From: Treponema sp.
GTDB lineage: Bacteria; Spirochaetota; Spirochaetia; Treponematales; Treponemataceae
Length of the DNA stretch: 12,799 bases
Direction of reading: 5' to 3'
Assembly (NCBI GenBank): GCA_016293645.1
Contig: JAEDDW010000051.1
Span: forward strand, 1-12,799
The position numbers and the translations under genes are program-made. Below are positions 5,197 through 11,429 of the stretch, piece by piece (position 1 is the stretch's first letter; each line of letters opens with the position of its first letter). The notes under the pieces were generated by a model. That model saw nothing but the letters and a program-made list of their open reading frames with translations. It was not told the origin of the DNA and did no database searches.

Positions 5197-8055
5197 TTAT
5201 TTTTGCTTCATTGTATAAACACCATCCCAGACAGGTGGTATTCCTTTCTTGATGAATGTTGAACAGCGTTTCATGAATACTTCCGAAGATCCGTCCAAAG
5301 GATAGCAGTCCCTGGCCTTCTTGAAATATGCATATGCAGTCTTGAGATCTTCTACGCTTTTCTGGAATTCAGGTGTATTGCACCCATTCAGGTAGAATTT
5401 CATACCTTCATTGAAAAGTGCTGCGGCTTCTATCTGGTCTGCACCAAGCTCTGATTTGAGGCCAAGGATGTTGTGGATTTGAACCGGCTTGTTGACGTTT
5501 ACAACCCGCACATAATCAAGCTTTCTTGAAATGATTTCACCTTTATGGATTCCTGAATCAGCCTCTTTCCATGTTGAATCCGAACAGATGATCCATGAGT
5601 TGTATGCTTTGTTTGTACCTTCCAGACGAGAAGCAAGGTTTACATTGTTGCCCATGACTGTGTAGTTGAGCTTCTGGTTTGTTCCCATGTTGCCTACAAC
5701 CATGCGGCCCGTATTGATTCCGATACGAGAGTGGAGATAGAAAGGTTCTCCAGTTTCCGCGATGACCGGCAGTTTTGTCTTGTTTTCCTCATTGAACTGC
5801 TGTTCTGCCTGTCTCATTTTTATTGCCGCGATGCACGAATGATATGCGTGTTCGCTGTCATTGACAGGAGCCCCAAAGAACGAAACGATTTCATCACCTA
5901 CGTATTTATCGATGGTTCCGTTGCAGCTCATTATGGCATCACTCAGCGCTCCAAGGTAATCATTGAGGATGGAAACCAGTCTGACGGCTCCGTTGCTTTC
6001 TCCTTCCTCGTTGTTGATGATCTCTGTGAAACTTGAGAAGGTCTTTACGTCGGAGAACAGTGCCGTTATGTTCTTGTTTTCACCACCGAGTTTTGCAGAC
6101 TCCGGATTTCTGATGATCTCATTTACGATGGCCGGTGCAACGTAAGCTCCGAATGTTGACTGCAGGAATTTTTTGTCGGCGTTTACTGCCCTGAAGTTGA
6201 TCGTAAGCTGAAAGAAATATACTGTGAGACAAAGCAGGAATGGTACTACAGCCGGAACATAAATCCTGAACATGATCATGAGGCAGGCAAAGGCCGCAAG
6301 CGGAATGATTATATAGATGAGTCCGAAGAGGTTTTTTCTTCCAGGTGTCATCCTGAAGGTCAAAAGCAGAATCAGAAGAATCAGTACGGAACAGACTGCG
6401 ACGCCCCAGACGGAATCAACTTCCGTGATGAATTTCTGCTGGAGGATTGTGTTTGCGACATTGGCGTGGGTTCCAAGATTTGCGTAACGCTTGATGAAAG
6501 GTGTGACACCAAGATCTGTACTGGATGTTGCGCAGTTACCGATGAGACAGAAAGAATCCTTGAGCTCTGATCGTAGAAGTTCTTCATCCTTGAGAAAGTT
6601 GTTTACGCTGGTGACAAGTTCTTCTATTTCCGGAACTGACTGTGAATTCCGGATGGTTGTAAGTGAATCTGTGAATTCCTTTAGATTATGGAAGAAATCT
6701 TTTCTTGCAAAGAAATATACGCTGTAGTCGGAATTGCTGAGACCGCCTTTTATTGGAGTTCCGTCTTCTGAAAATCCCCTGCACTTAAGGAGAATCCGGC
6801 TCTTGTTCTTTACAAGGGTTTTGTATTCGTCCGTGAAATAAGCCGCGTTGAGAAGGTAGTCCGCATCTTCTTCTGCAAGGGTGCTCAAATCCGCCTCCTG
6901 AATTTTTAACAGATTGTCCAGTATGAGTTTTTCCGCAAGATCAAGGTTGTAGAGCATATAAACCGGGACATGTCTGAAACTGTTGTAGTAATTGGAATGA
7001 ATCCAGTTGATGAGCATGCGGCCATGTTTGTCCAGAGGAATCTTTATGTCCTGCCTTTCATCGCTTTCCGGAATTTTTGCGTCGTGAAGGATCAATGACC
7101 TTTCTTTTCTTTCAAAGGACTTGATGTCAAGAATCTTTATGAGAGGTGCGAATGCAAGCTGGGCTGCGTATTTTCCGTCATAGTAGTTGAGCAGTTCGAC
7201 ACGTCTACGGATTCCGTCCCTGTCAACGACAACATTGGTGAAACCAACTCCGGAACCTCGGGAAACAAATCTGTGCATGGCAGGTGTAAAGCTGCGTTCA
7301 ATGGTCTCGTCTTCTTCTCTTGTGCTGTAGAGGTTTCCGGCCTGGATGAGATTCAGTGGATCGTCTACATTGTCCAGAAGGAATCTGTTGCGGGTGTAAA
7401 GAAGTTCTTCCGGATCTCTTTTGATTGCAAGGTTTCGGAAATTCACTGTCAGTGATGTATCTCCAAAAAACTGTATGCACCGTGCAAAATAATCATCGTA
7501 ATCCATCGAAAAGTCAGATGTAATGTCACGCTGCATTTCATAGAGAATTCCATCTATCTGGTTTGAAACCAGCTGGGCAGATTTCTGCTGGGCATTGTAT
7601 TTTGTTGTCTCTCCATTTTCAATTGAGGCAGCGAACTGTGAGACGCTCTGGGAAATCTGCTGTTCACCGTTTGCAAAAGTTTCATTTACTGTAGCTTCCA
7701 GGTTGTCATTTACACCTTTTGAAGACGGTGAAAGATATTCAATATCGAAAACAGTATTGTTTGCGCCGAATTCCTTCATGCGGATCAGGACATTTCCCAT
7801 GATGTCACGGGTCCACGGCCAGGCACCGATTCTGCCCAATGATTCGTCGTCTATATCCAGAAGAACGATTTTCTCGTTTGTCTCGATTTCTTCCGACAGG
7901 CCAAGAATAAAATCGTAGAGACGATAATCCAGTTTCTGGAACATGTTGAAATGTGAAAAAAATATTGCCGTGGTCGTCAGCACTACAAGTGCGATGAATC
8001 CAGGAAGATTGGAAATTCTATTTTTTTTGCGCTGTTGTTTTCTTTTGCTTTTCAT
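5197..8055 (-). CDS. CHASE2-domain class III adenylate/guanylate cyclase
   Basis: A 952-residue membrane receptor that should make cAMP (or cGMP) in response to an extracytoplasmic signal. A basic N-terminus leads to TM1 at about 17-36. The CHASE2 sensor begins LDYRLYDF (42-49) with the signature D67-I-D-D-E-S and WPWTR (79-83). TM helices lie at about 549-569, 577-596 and 598-617. The catalytic domain follows: metal aspartates D669 (FSDVKTF) and D721 (DKYVGDE), purine-binding K717, and transition-state residues N806 and R810 (NVNLASRLEG) are all present, so it should be active as a homodimer. Thr occupies the usual purine-selecting Asp position, common in bacterial adenylate cyclases, so cAMP is the more likely product but not certain. 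A helical tail of about 120 residues ends the protein. The sensor region, about 510 residues, is long for CHASE2. There is no ribosome binding site, and the -10 box is only 7 bases upstream, suggesting a leaderless mRNA. Confidence 0.94.
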   Translation of the reverse strand: MKSKRKQQRKKNRISNLPGFIALVVLTTTAIFFSHFNMFQKLDYRLYDFILGLSEEIETNEKIVLLDIDDESLGRIGAWPWTRDIMGNVLIRMKEFGANNTVFDIEYLSPSSKGVNDNLEATVNETFANGEQQISQSVSQFAASIENGETTKYNAQQKSAQLVSNQIDGILYEMQRDITSDFSMDYDDYFARCIQFFGDTSLTVNFRNLAIKRDPEELLYTRNRFLLDNVDDPLNLIQAGNLYSTREEDETIERSFTPAMHRFVSRGSGVGFTNVVVDRDGIRRRVELLNYYDGKYAAQLAFAPLIKILDIKSFERKERSLILHDAKIPESDERQDIKIPLDKHGRMLINWIHSNYYNSFRHVPVYMLYNLDLAEKLILDNLLKIQEADLSTLAEEDADYLLNAAYFTDEYKTLVKNKSRILLKCRGFSEDGTPIKGGLSNSDYSVYFFARKDFFHNLKEFTDSLTTIRNSQSVPEIEELVTSVNNFLKDEELLRSELKDSFCLIGNCATSSTDLGVTPFIKRYANLGTHANVANTILQQKFITEVDSVWGVAVCSVLILLILLLTFRMTPGRKNLFGLIYIIIPLAAFACLMIMFRIYVPAVVPFLLCLTVYFFQLTINFRAVNADKKFLQSTFGAYVAPAIVNEIIRNPESAKLGGENKNITALFSDVKTFSSFTEIINNEEGESNGAVRLVSILNDYLGALSDAIMSCNGTIDKYVGDEIVSFFGAPVNDSEHAYHSCIAAIKMRQAEQQFNEENKTKLPVIAETGEPFYLHSRIGINTGRMVVGNMGTNQKLNYTVMGNNVNLASRLEGTNKAYNSWIICSDSTWKEADSGIHKGEIISRKLDYVRVVNVNKPVQIHNILGLKSELGADQIEAAALFNEGMKFYLNGCNTPEFQKSVEDLKTAYAYFKKARDCYPLDGSSEVFMKRCSTFIKKGIPPVWDGVYTMKQK

Positions 8056-8082
8056 GACACAAATTATATCATATGGTATAAT
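8054..8082 (+). promoter_or_regulatory. Rightward extended -10 promoter of the lipoprotein-phosphoesterase operon
   Basis: ATGACA (8054-8059, 5/6 to TTGACA), a 17-base spacer and TATAAT (8077-8082) preceded by TGG, an extended -10 element. The predicted start is near 8089, giving a leader of about 24 bases. The -35 box overlaps the cyclase start codon on the other strand. Confidence 0.7.
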
Positions 8083-8092
8083 TTTGTGACAG
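8063..8092 (-). promoter_or_regulatory. Leftward promoter of the cyclase-MATE operon
   Basis: Reading leftwards, CTGTCA (8087-8092, 4/6 to TTGACA), an 18-base spacer and a perfect TATAAT (8063-8068). Only 7 bases separate the -10 box from the ATG at 8055, so transcription should begin at or next to the start codon. The promoter is interleaved with the rightward promoter at 8054-8082. Confidence 0.6.
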
Positions 8093-8112
8093 TTTACGGG
8101 GATGAAGAAAAA

Positions 8113-8871
8113 ATGAATTTAAAAACATGTTTGTTCAAGATGGCAATGGTTATGCTTGCCTTCGTTTCAGTTTCATGTGCAAAGAAGAACACGGATACTG
8201 CTGTCGTGTATTCAGACGATGTGATAAAGATAAATCCTTCTGACGTATCAATTGAAAGGAACCATTCAGTAAAATGGTCAGACGATGAAGGCATTGTTCT
8301 TGTGGTTTTCGGATACGGATTCAATGATTCGGAATTCCTCGCGGAAGCAAAAAGAGTCATTTCTTCTGCCTATGGTCTTTCTGAAAACGGAGGCCTTGTA
8401 AGGTGTGTCGTTTTTCCTGATGACCTCCATAACCGCATTTCAAATTTCAGGCAGATCGTCGACGAGAACAATGTGCGCGGCATAATCGTTTTTGGTGCTC
8501 CGGAGGGATGTCATCTTACCTTTGCCAAAATTCGCGAAGACAGAAACAACAATCCTCTTTTCAGCATTTTTTCATTTTTTCCGCAGGACGATGTTCTTGG
8601 ACAGGAAGGCACATGTAGTTTTGTGCTTGATCATGAGTCTGCCGGTGGTGTGAATCTTGAGGAGCAGGGGCAGGTGATGGATGAAGACATCTTCAATATT
8701 CTCGTTTCTGCAATCAGATATGCAGCCCTTCTTCCGTCGGAACTTCCTGTCGATGGAGAACTTCACTCCCATGTGCAGTCAATCGTAGGTCATAGAAAAG
8801 TCCACCGCTATGTGGATGGTGAAACCGGAATCCAGGTACGAAATCATTTTGTAATTGAATCTTCGGAGTGA
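8113..8871 (+). CDS. Predicted lipoprotein of unknown function
   Basis: A 252-residue protein with a signal peptide (MNLKTCLFKMAMVMLAFV) and a relaxed spirochaete-type lipobox, SVSC with Cys22, so it should be lipid-anchored on the periplasmic or outer side. After a polar linker there is an alternating strand/helix pattern (GIVLVVFGYGF, a helix EAKRVISSAYGL, then LVRCVVFPDD and VRGIIVFGAPEG), resembling half of a periplasmic-binding-protein or Rossmann-like fold. I do not recognise the family. The frame is open from an ATG at 8035, but that start would precede the predicted transcript start near 8089 and would put about 26 extra residues before the signal peptide; the ATG at 8113 is therefore chosen, with GGGGA ten bases upstream. 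It forms an operon with the phosphoesterase gene three bases downstream and diverges from the cyclase. Confidence 0.8.
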   Translation: MNLKTCLFKMAMVMLAFVSVSCAKKNTDTAVVYSDDVIKINPSDVSIERNHSVKWSDDEGIVLVVFGYGFNDSEFLAEAKRVISSAYGLSENGGLVRCVVFPDDLHNRISNFRQIVDENNVRGIIVFGAPEGCHLTFAKIREDRNNNPLFSIFSFFPQDDVLGQEGTCSFVLDHESAGGVNLEEQGQVMDEDIFNILVSAIRYAALLPSELPVDGELHSHVQSIVGHRKVHRYVDGETGIQVRNHFVIESSE

Positions 8872-8877
8872 AATTTG
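8865..8877 (+). promoter_or_regulatory. Ribosome binding site that fixes a TTG start
   Basis: GGAG (8865-8868) lies six bases before TTG (8875-8877). It overlaps the end of the lipoprotein gene, whose TGA stop is 8869-8871. There is no in-frame ATG nearby; the first internal Met is residue 56, already inside the metal-binding core. TTG is therefore the most credible start. Confidence 0.65.
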
Positions 8878-9558
8878 AATACATTTGTTCAGAATGCAAC
8901 GCGTCTCCTTGGAAAAACAGGAGATATAGAAAATCTCGCAGATCTTGAAAAGGCAGTCATTCTCGTTATTTCAGATTCCCATGGTTCCTATTACAGTCTC
9001 AAGACGGCAATCGAACAGTTTGGTTCCGGTTGTGACGCCATGATTTTCTGCGGAGATGGAATCAATGACATCGCAAGGCTTTCTGCGGAATGTGCCGAAG
9101 ATCCAAAGCTGGCAGAAATGGTTCCGGCTGTAATCGGAATAGTTGAAGGAAACAACGATCCTGACAGATATCCTCTGACCGTGGCGCTTGATTCCGGTGC
9201 CGCATTGATGGAAGTTGAAGTTCCGTTGAACAACACGATTGATGTTGCAGGCCACAGAATTCTTTTTACCCACGGACACAGATATTCACTTTATGATGGA
9301 TTCGGGGATCTGCGGAATCTTGCATCGACCTTTGACTGCAGTGCGGTGTTCTATGGACACACTCATGTCGGTGGCTGTGCCCTTACCTGCGGAAATATTT
9401 TTGCCTTGAATCCAGGAAGCTGTGCAAGACCACGCATGGGGCAGCCTCCCTGTTTTTCAGTTGTGACGATAGAAAAAGAAAAGAATTGTTACGACAGTGT
9501 GTTCTATCAGGTTGTACCGGGAAAATGTGTTCCGTATATTCCGGACTCATTGGTCTAA
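8875..9558 (+). CDS. YfcE/MJ0936-type calcineurin-like metallophosphoesterase
   Basis: A 227-residue cytosolic phosphodiesterase of the YfcE/MJ0936 group, which hydrolyses phosphodiester bonds using two metal ions (Mn2+ is typical). All expected ligands are visible: D34 and H36 (SDSHG), D61 (CGDG), N93 (GNND), H133 (THGH), and H162 and H164 (GHTH), followed by the family's LNPGS at 178-182. The first 27 residues are an extension absent from compact members, which begin close to the first metal motif. It starts three bases after the lipoprotein gene, so the two are co-transcribed. The natural substrate is unknown: family members act on artificial phosphodiesters, and some on 2',3'-cAMP-type substrates. 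Its position beside a cyclase raises the possibility of cyclic-nucleotide turnover, but this is inference only. It ends 22 bases from the convergent gene, with no clear terminator between them. Confidence 0.9.
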   Translation: MNTFVQNATRLLGKTGDIENLADLEKAVILVISDSHGSYYSLKTAIEQFGSGCDAMIFCGDGINDIARLSAECAEDPKLAEMVPAVIGIVEGNNDPDRYPLTVALDSGAALMEVEVPLNNTIDVAGHRILFTHGHRYSLYDGFGDLRNLASTFDCSAVFYGHTHVGGCALTCGNIFALNPGSCARPRMGQPPCFSVVTIEKEKNCYDSVFYQVVPGKCVPYIPDSLV

Positions 9559-9580
9559 GGATTTCTTTGAAATGATGAAT

Positions 9581-9979
9581 TTATGCGTTGACGTTTACTA
9601 CAGCTCCGGCTTCAGGCATGAGACCTGCAAATCCGTAAGTTGAAGGCTGGGCTGTGTTTGTCACCGCTGTCTTGATCTGCTGCTGGTATTCCTTGATGAG
9701 TGCGTCTTTCTGTTCCTCTGACATTCCTGAAAGTTCTTCATCTGAATGTGAAGCTGTCTTCTGCTTCATTGAAACAAGCTGGTTGATGAGTGTGTTGAGG
9801 ATTCTTACCTTGCTGAGGGGAACTCCATTCTGACCGTTCTTTACGGCTGTTCCGTGTACGTAGTCAAGCTGGGAATAGATTACAGCACTTGGCTTTACAG
9901 GAACAAAAAGCTGTCCTGAAGACGAAGAGAAAACATTGTTGTACGATGCTGCGTTAAGATTTATTCCGTTTGAATACAT
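9581..9979 (-). CDS. Small protein of unknown function, probable flagellar-regulon member
   Basis: A 132-residue protein whose family I do not recognise. It has no signal peptide or membrane helix. The N-terminal half is rich in Asn, Ser, Tyr and Val (SYNNVFSSSSGQLFVPVKP). The middle, about residues 57-105, looks helical and charged (ILNTLINQLVSMKQK, then EEQKDALIKEYQQQIK), and the tail is Gly/Ala/Val-rich. The ATG is supported by GAGGG seven bases upstream. The strongest clue is its promoter, an almost perfect sigma-28 site, which suggests a motility or chemotaxis role, or export with flagellar proteins (inference). It is a real gene by its start signals and its sensible composition. Confidence 0.8.
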   Translation of the reverse strand: MYSNGINLNAASYNNVFSSSSGQLFVPVKPSAVIYSQLDYVHGTAVKNGQNGVPLSKVRILNTLINQLVSMKQKTASHSDEELSGMSEEQKDALIKEYQQQIKTAVTNTAQPSTYGFAGLMPEAGAVVNVNA

Positions 9980-9998
9980 GATCCTACCCTCACTTTCA

Positions 9999-10025
9999 TT
10001 ATCGGAAAGTGAAGGCTCAAGTTTA
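9999..10025 (-). promoter_or_regulatory. Strong sigma-28-like promoter of the 132-residue protein
   Basis: Reading leftwards, TAAA (10022-10025), exactly 15 bases, then TCCGATAA (9999-10006). This matches TAAA-N15-GCCGATAA at 4/4 and 7/8 positions. The predicted start near 9992 gives a leader of about 13 bases holding the ribosome binding site. It lies in the 70-base gap after the solute-binding protein gene, for which no good terminator is visible. Confidence 0.72.
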
Positions 10026-10049
10026 GCAAAAACGGTTTTTATCTTTTCA

Positions 10050-11303
10050 TCAATAGAACTGTTTTGTCCACTCTGTGATTCTTTCTTCCAGTGAGGCGTT
10101 GTTTTTTGCGCCGTTGGTGTTTGTCATATCCTCAAGATATGGAAGGATTACGTTTTCCTTAAGGCTTTCCCATCGATAAGGAAGAATGTTAGGCAACGTG
10201 AAGTATTCCTCAGGAGGCATGTTTCCCAGAAGCTGGCGGTAAAAGGCAGGATAATACTTTTCATTTACATTGCGGATCGAAGAAAATCCGCCGGCAATAC
10301 CAAAGTTCACGCTGTCTAGTTTCATGTTTTCGGTGCGCTCGATGAGTTTCTGTTGTGTCTCTTCCTTCAGAAACCATCTCATGAATTCCTTTGCCTGTGC
10401 AGAATTCTCCGATGCCTTGTAAAGGCCCATGGTCAGGATGTTGTCTTCCACAGGAATCATGTCATTCTGAACGAACCAGCGGAATGAAATGCTTGAGGAC
10501 TGGGCATCCGTAAGTGTGAAAAGCTTGTCGCTTGTCGTGTAGGCAAAGAGGCATCTGTCAGATGTGACCTGTCGATATGTAGGCATGTAAAGATAGCGGA
10601 ACTGAAAGTTCTGTTCCGTAGTGGTGTCCGAATTTGTTGTTGAGGTCCAGTATTTGATCATGTCGATGGACGACGACAGCCTGCTGGAATCCCAGAGGAA
10701 GCTTGTGCCTTTTTCCTGATATGCAGTTCCGTATAGCTTTGTGACAGTGTAAAGAAATTCCTTGTCCCACGAAGGACCAAAACCCATCGTTGTGAATACA
10801 TCCTTGCTGTTTTTCTGGTTGTATGAGGAAGCTGTGTTGCGGATCTGCTCGATGCCAAGATAGCGTTCGTTACCAAGGAGTGATTCATTTTTGCGTGAGA
10901 ACATGATGGCGCTGAGGTTGAAGCTGACCGGAATGAGGTACTGCTTGTTGTTGATGCATCCGTATTCAAGTATCTTGGAATAGAACTGGGATTTTGGAAC
11001 GCTCTTTTCCGAAAAAAGACTCTCAGTGGAAGAAAAATATTTTTTTGTCAGTGAGTTCTTGAGCCATGGTCCGATTATGATGTCAGGAGTGATCTCGTCT
11101 TTTGATGGTGGAAGGGAGCGGGCAGGTTCTTTCTTGTAGACTACCACTGCCTTTGTTTTGTCGTGGGTCGCGTTGAAGAGTTCCACGTAGGAAACAATTT
11201 CCGTGTTGTTTGTCCATATGATTACAGTCTTGTCCTTTGATTTTGCACATGACATGAATACAAGCGGAACCAAAAAACAGGCAAGTTTTACAATAAGATT
11301 CAT
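10050..11303 (-). CDS. ABC-type extracellular solute-binding lipoprotein (family 1-like)
   Basis: A 417-residue lipoprotein with a signal peptide ending FMSC (Cys19). The mature part has the character of family 1 solute-binding proteins, which capture sugars or similar solutes for an ABC importer: VIIWTNNTEIVSYVELFN near the start, TPDIIIGPW, LIPVSFNLSAIMFSRK in the hinge region, and a late AKEFMRWFLKEETQQKL helix. The length suits the family. No permease or ATPase gene is next to it, so it is an orphan binding protein that must work with a transporter encoded elsewhere or act as a sensor. There is no Shine-Dalgarno, and the extended -10 box ends six bases before the ATG, predicting a leaderless mRNA. 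The substrate cannot be told. Confidence 0.8.
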   Translation of the reverse strand: MNLIVKLACFLVPLVFMSCAKSKDKTVIIWTNNTEIVSYVELFNATHDKTKAVVVYKKEPARSLPPSKDEITPDIIIGPWLKNSLTKKYFSSTESLFSEKSVPKSQFYSKILEYGCINNKQYLIPVSFNLSAIMFSRKNESLLGNERYLGIEQIRNTASSYNQKNSKDVFTTMGFGPSWDKEFLYTVTKLYGTAYQEKGTSFLWDSSRLSSSIDMIKYWTSTTNSDTTTEQNFQFRYLYMPTYRQVTSDRCLFAYTTSDKLFTLTDAQSSSISFRWFVQNDMIPVEDNILTMGLYKASENSAQAKEFMRWFLKEETQQKLIERTENMKLDSVNFGIAGGFSSIRNVNEKYYPAFYRQLLGNMPPEEYFTLPNILPYRWESLKENVILPYLEDMTNTNGAKNNASLEERITEWTKQFY

Positions 11304-11309
11304 GGAAAT

Positions 11310-11318
11310 ATTCTAGCA
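11310..11318 (-). promoter_or_regulatory. Extended -10 promoter giving a leaderless solute-binding protein mRNA
   Basis: TGC followed by TAGAAT (TATAAT 5/6) lies exactly six bases before the ATG at 11303, so the A of the start codon is the expected first transcribed base. No good -35 is visible; a T-rich stretch occupies that position, which is common when an extended -10 is used. Confidence 0.55.
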
Positions 11319-11330
11319 GAAAAAACGATT

Positions 11331-11350
11331 AAAAAAAAAGGGGCCGCCCC
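11331..11350 (-). terminator. Short GC hairpin and T9 ending the aminotransferase transcript
   Basis: On the minus strand GGGG, a 3-base loop and CCCC (11340-11350) are followed by nine Ts (11331-11339). The stem is only 4 bp, but it is pure GC and has a long T-run. It follows the larger hairpin at 11371-11421, so the two together should stop leftward transcription before the solute-binding protein promoter. Confidence 0.55.
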
Positions 11351-11370
11351 ACAAGTAAATTTCAGGGTGG

Positions 11371-11429
11371 CTGAGCGTGTCGAAGTCCCCGGTGTTGTGG
11401 TATGAATTCGACACAGCTCAGTTTTTTTT
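11371..11429 (+). terminator. Long hairpin of two inverted TTCGAC/GCTCAG motifs with T8
   Basis: CTGAGCGTGTCGAA (11371-11384) pairs with TTCGACACAGCTCAG (11407-11421), leaving one bulged A and a 22-base loop, followed by eight Ts (11422-11429). It is a good rightward terminator, and its T-run overlaps the stop codon of the aminotransferase gene (11428-11430). With the A9 tract at 11331-11339 the whole block is bounded by A9 and T8 and should work in both directions. Both arms are copies of the motif seen at 129-143. Confidence 0.7.

Noticed and set aside
8055..8095. CRP-type cAMP receptor site at the cyclase promoter
   Set aside because: Only a TGTGA half-site (8085-8089) is present; the partner TCACA at six bases is missing.
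8035..8112. Longer start for the lipoprotein at the ATG at 8035
   Set aside because: It would begin before the predicted transcript start, overlap the cyclase start region and mask a good signal peptide. The ATG at 8113 fits better.
9990..10012. TCACTTTC/GAAAGTGA inverted repeat as an RNA hairpin before the 132-residue gene
   Set aside because: The sigma-28 -10 box lies inside it and transcription should start within or after it, so the full hairpin would not be transcribed. It could still be a protein site.
10013..10049. AAAAA-CCG-TTTTT as the terminator of the solute-binding protein gene
   Set aside because: The stem is only A/T pairs and too weak. I see no convincing terminator there.
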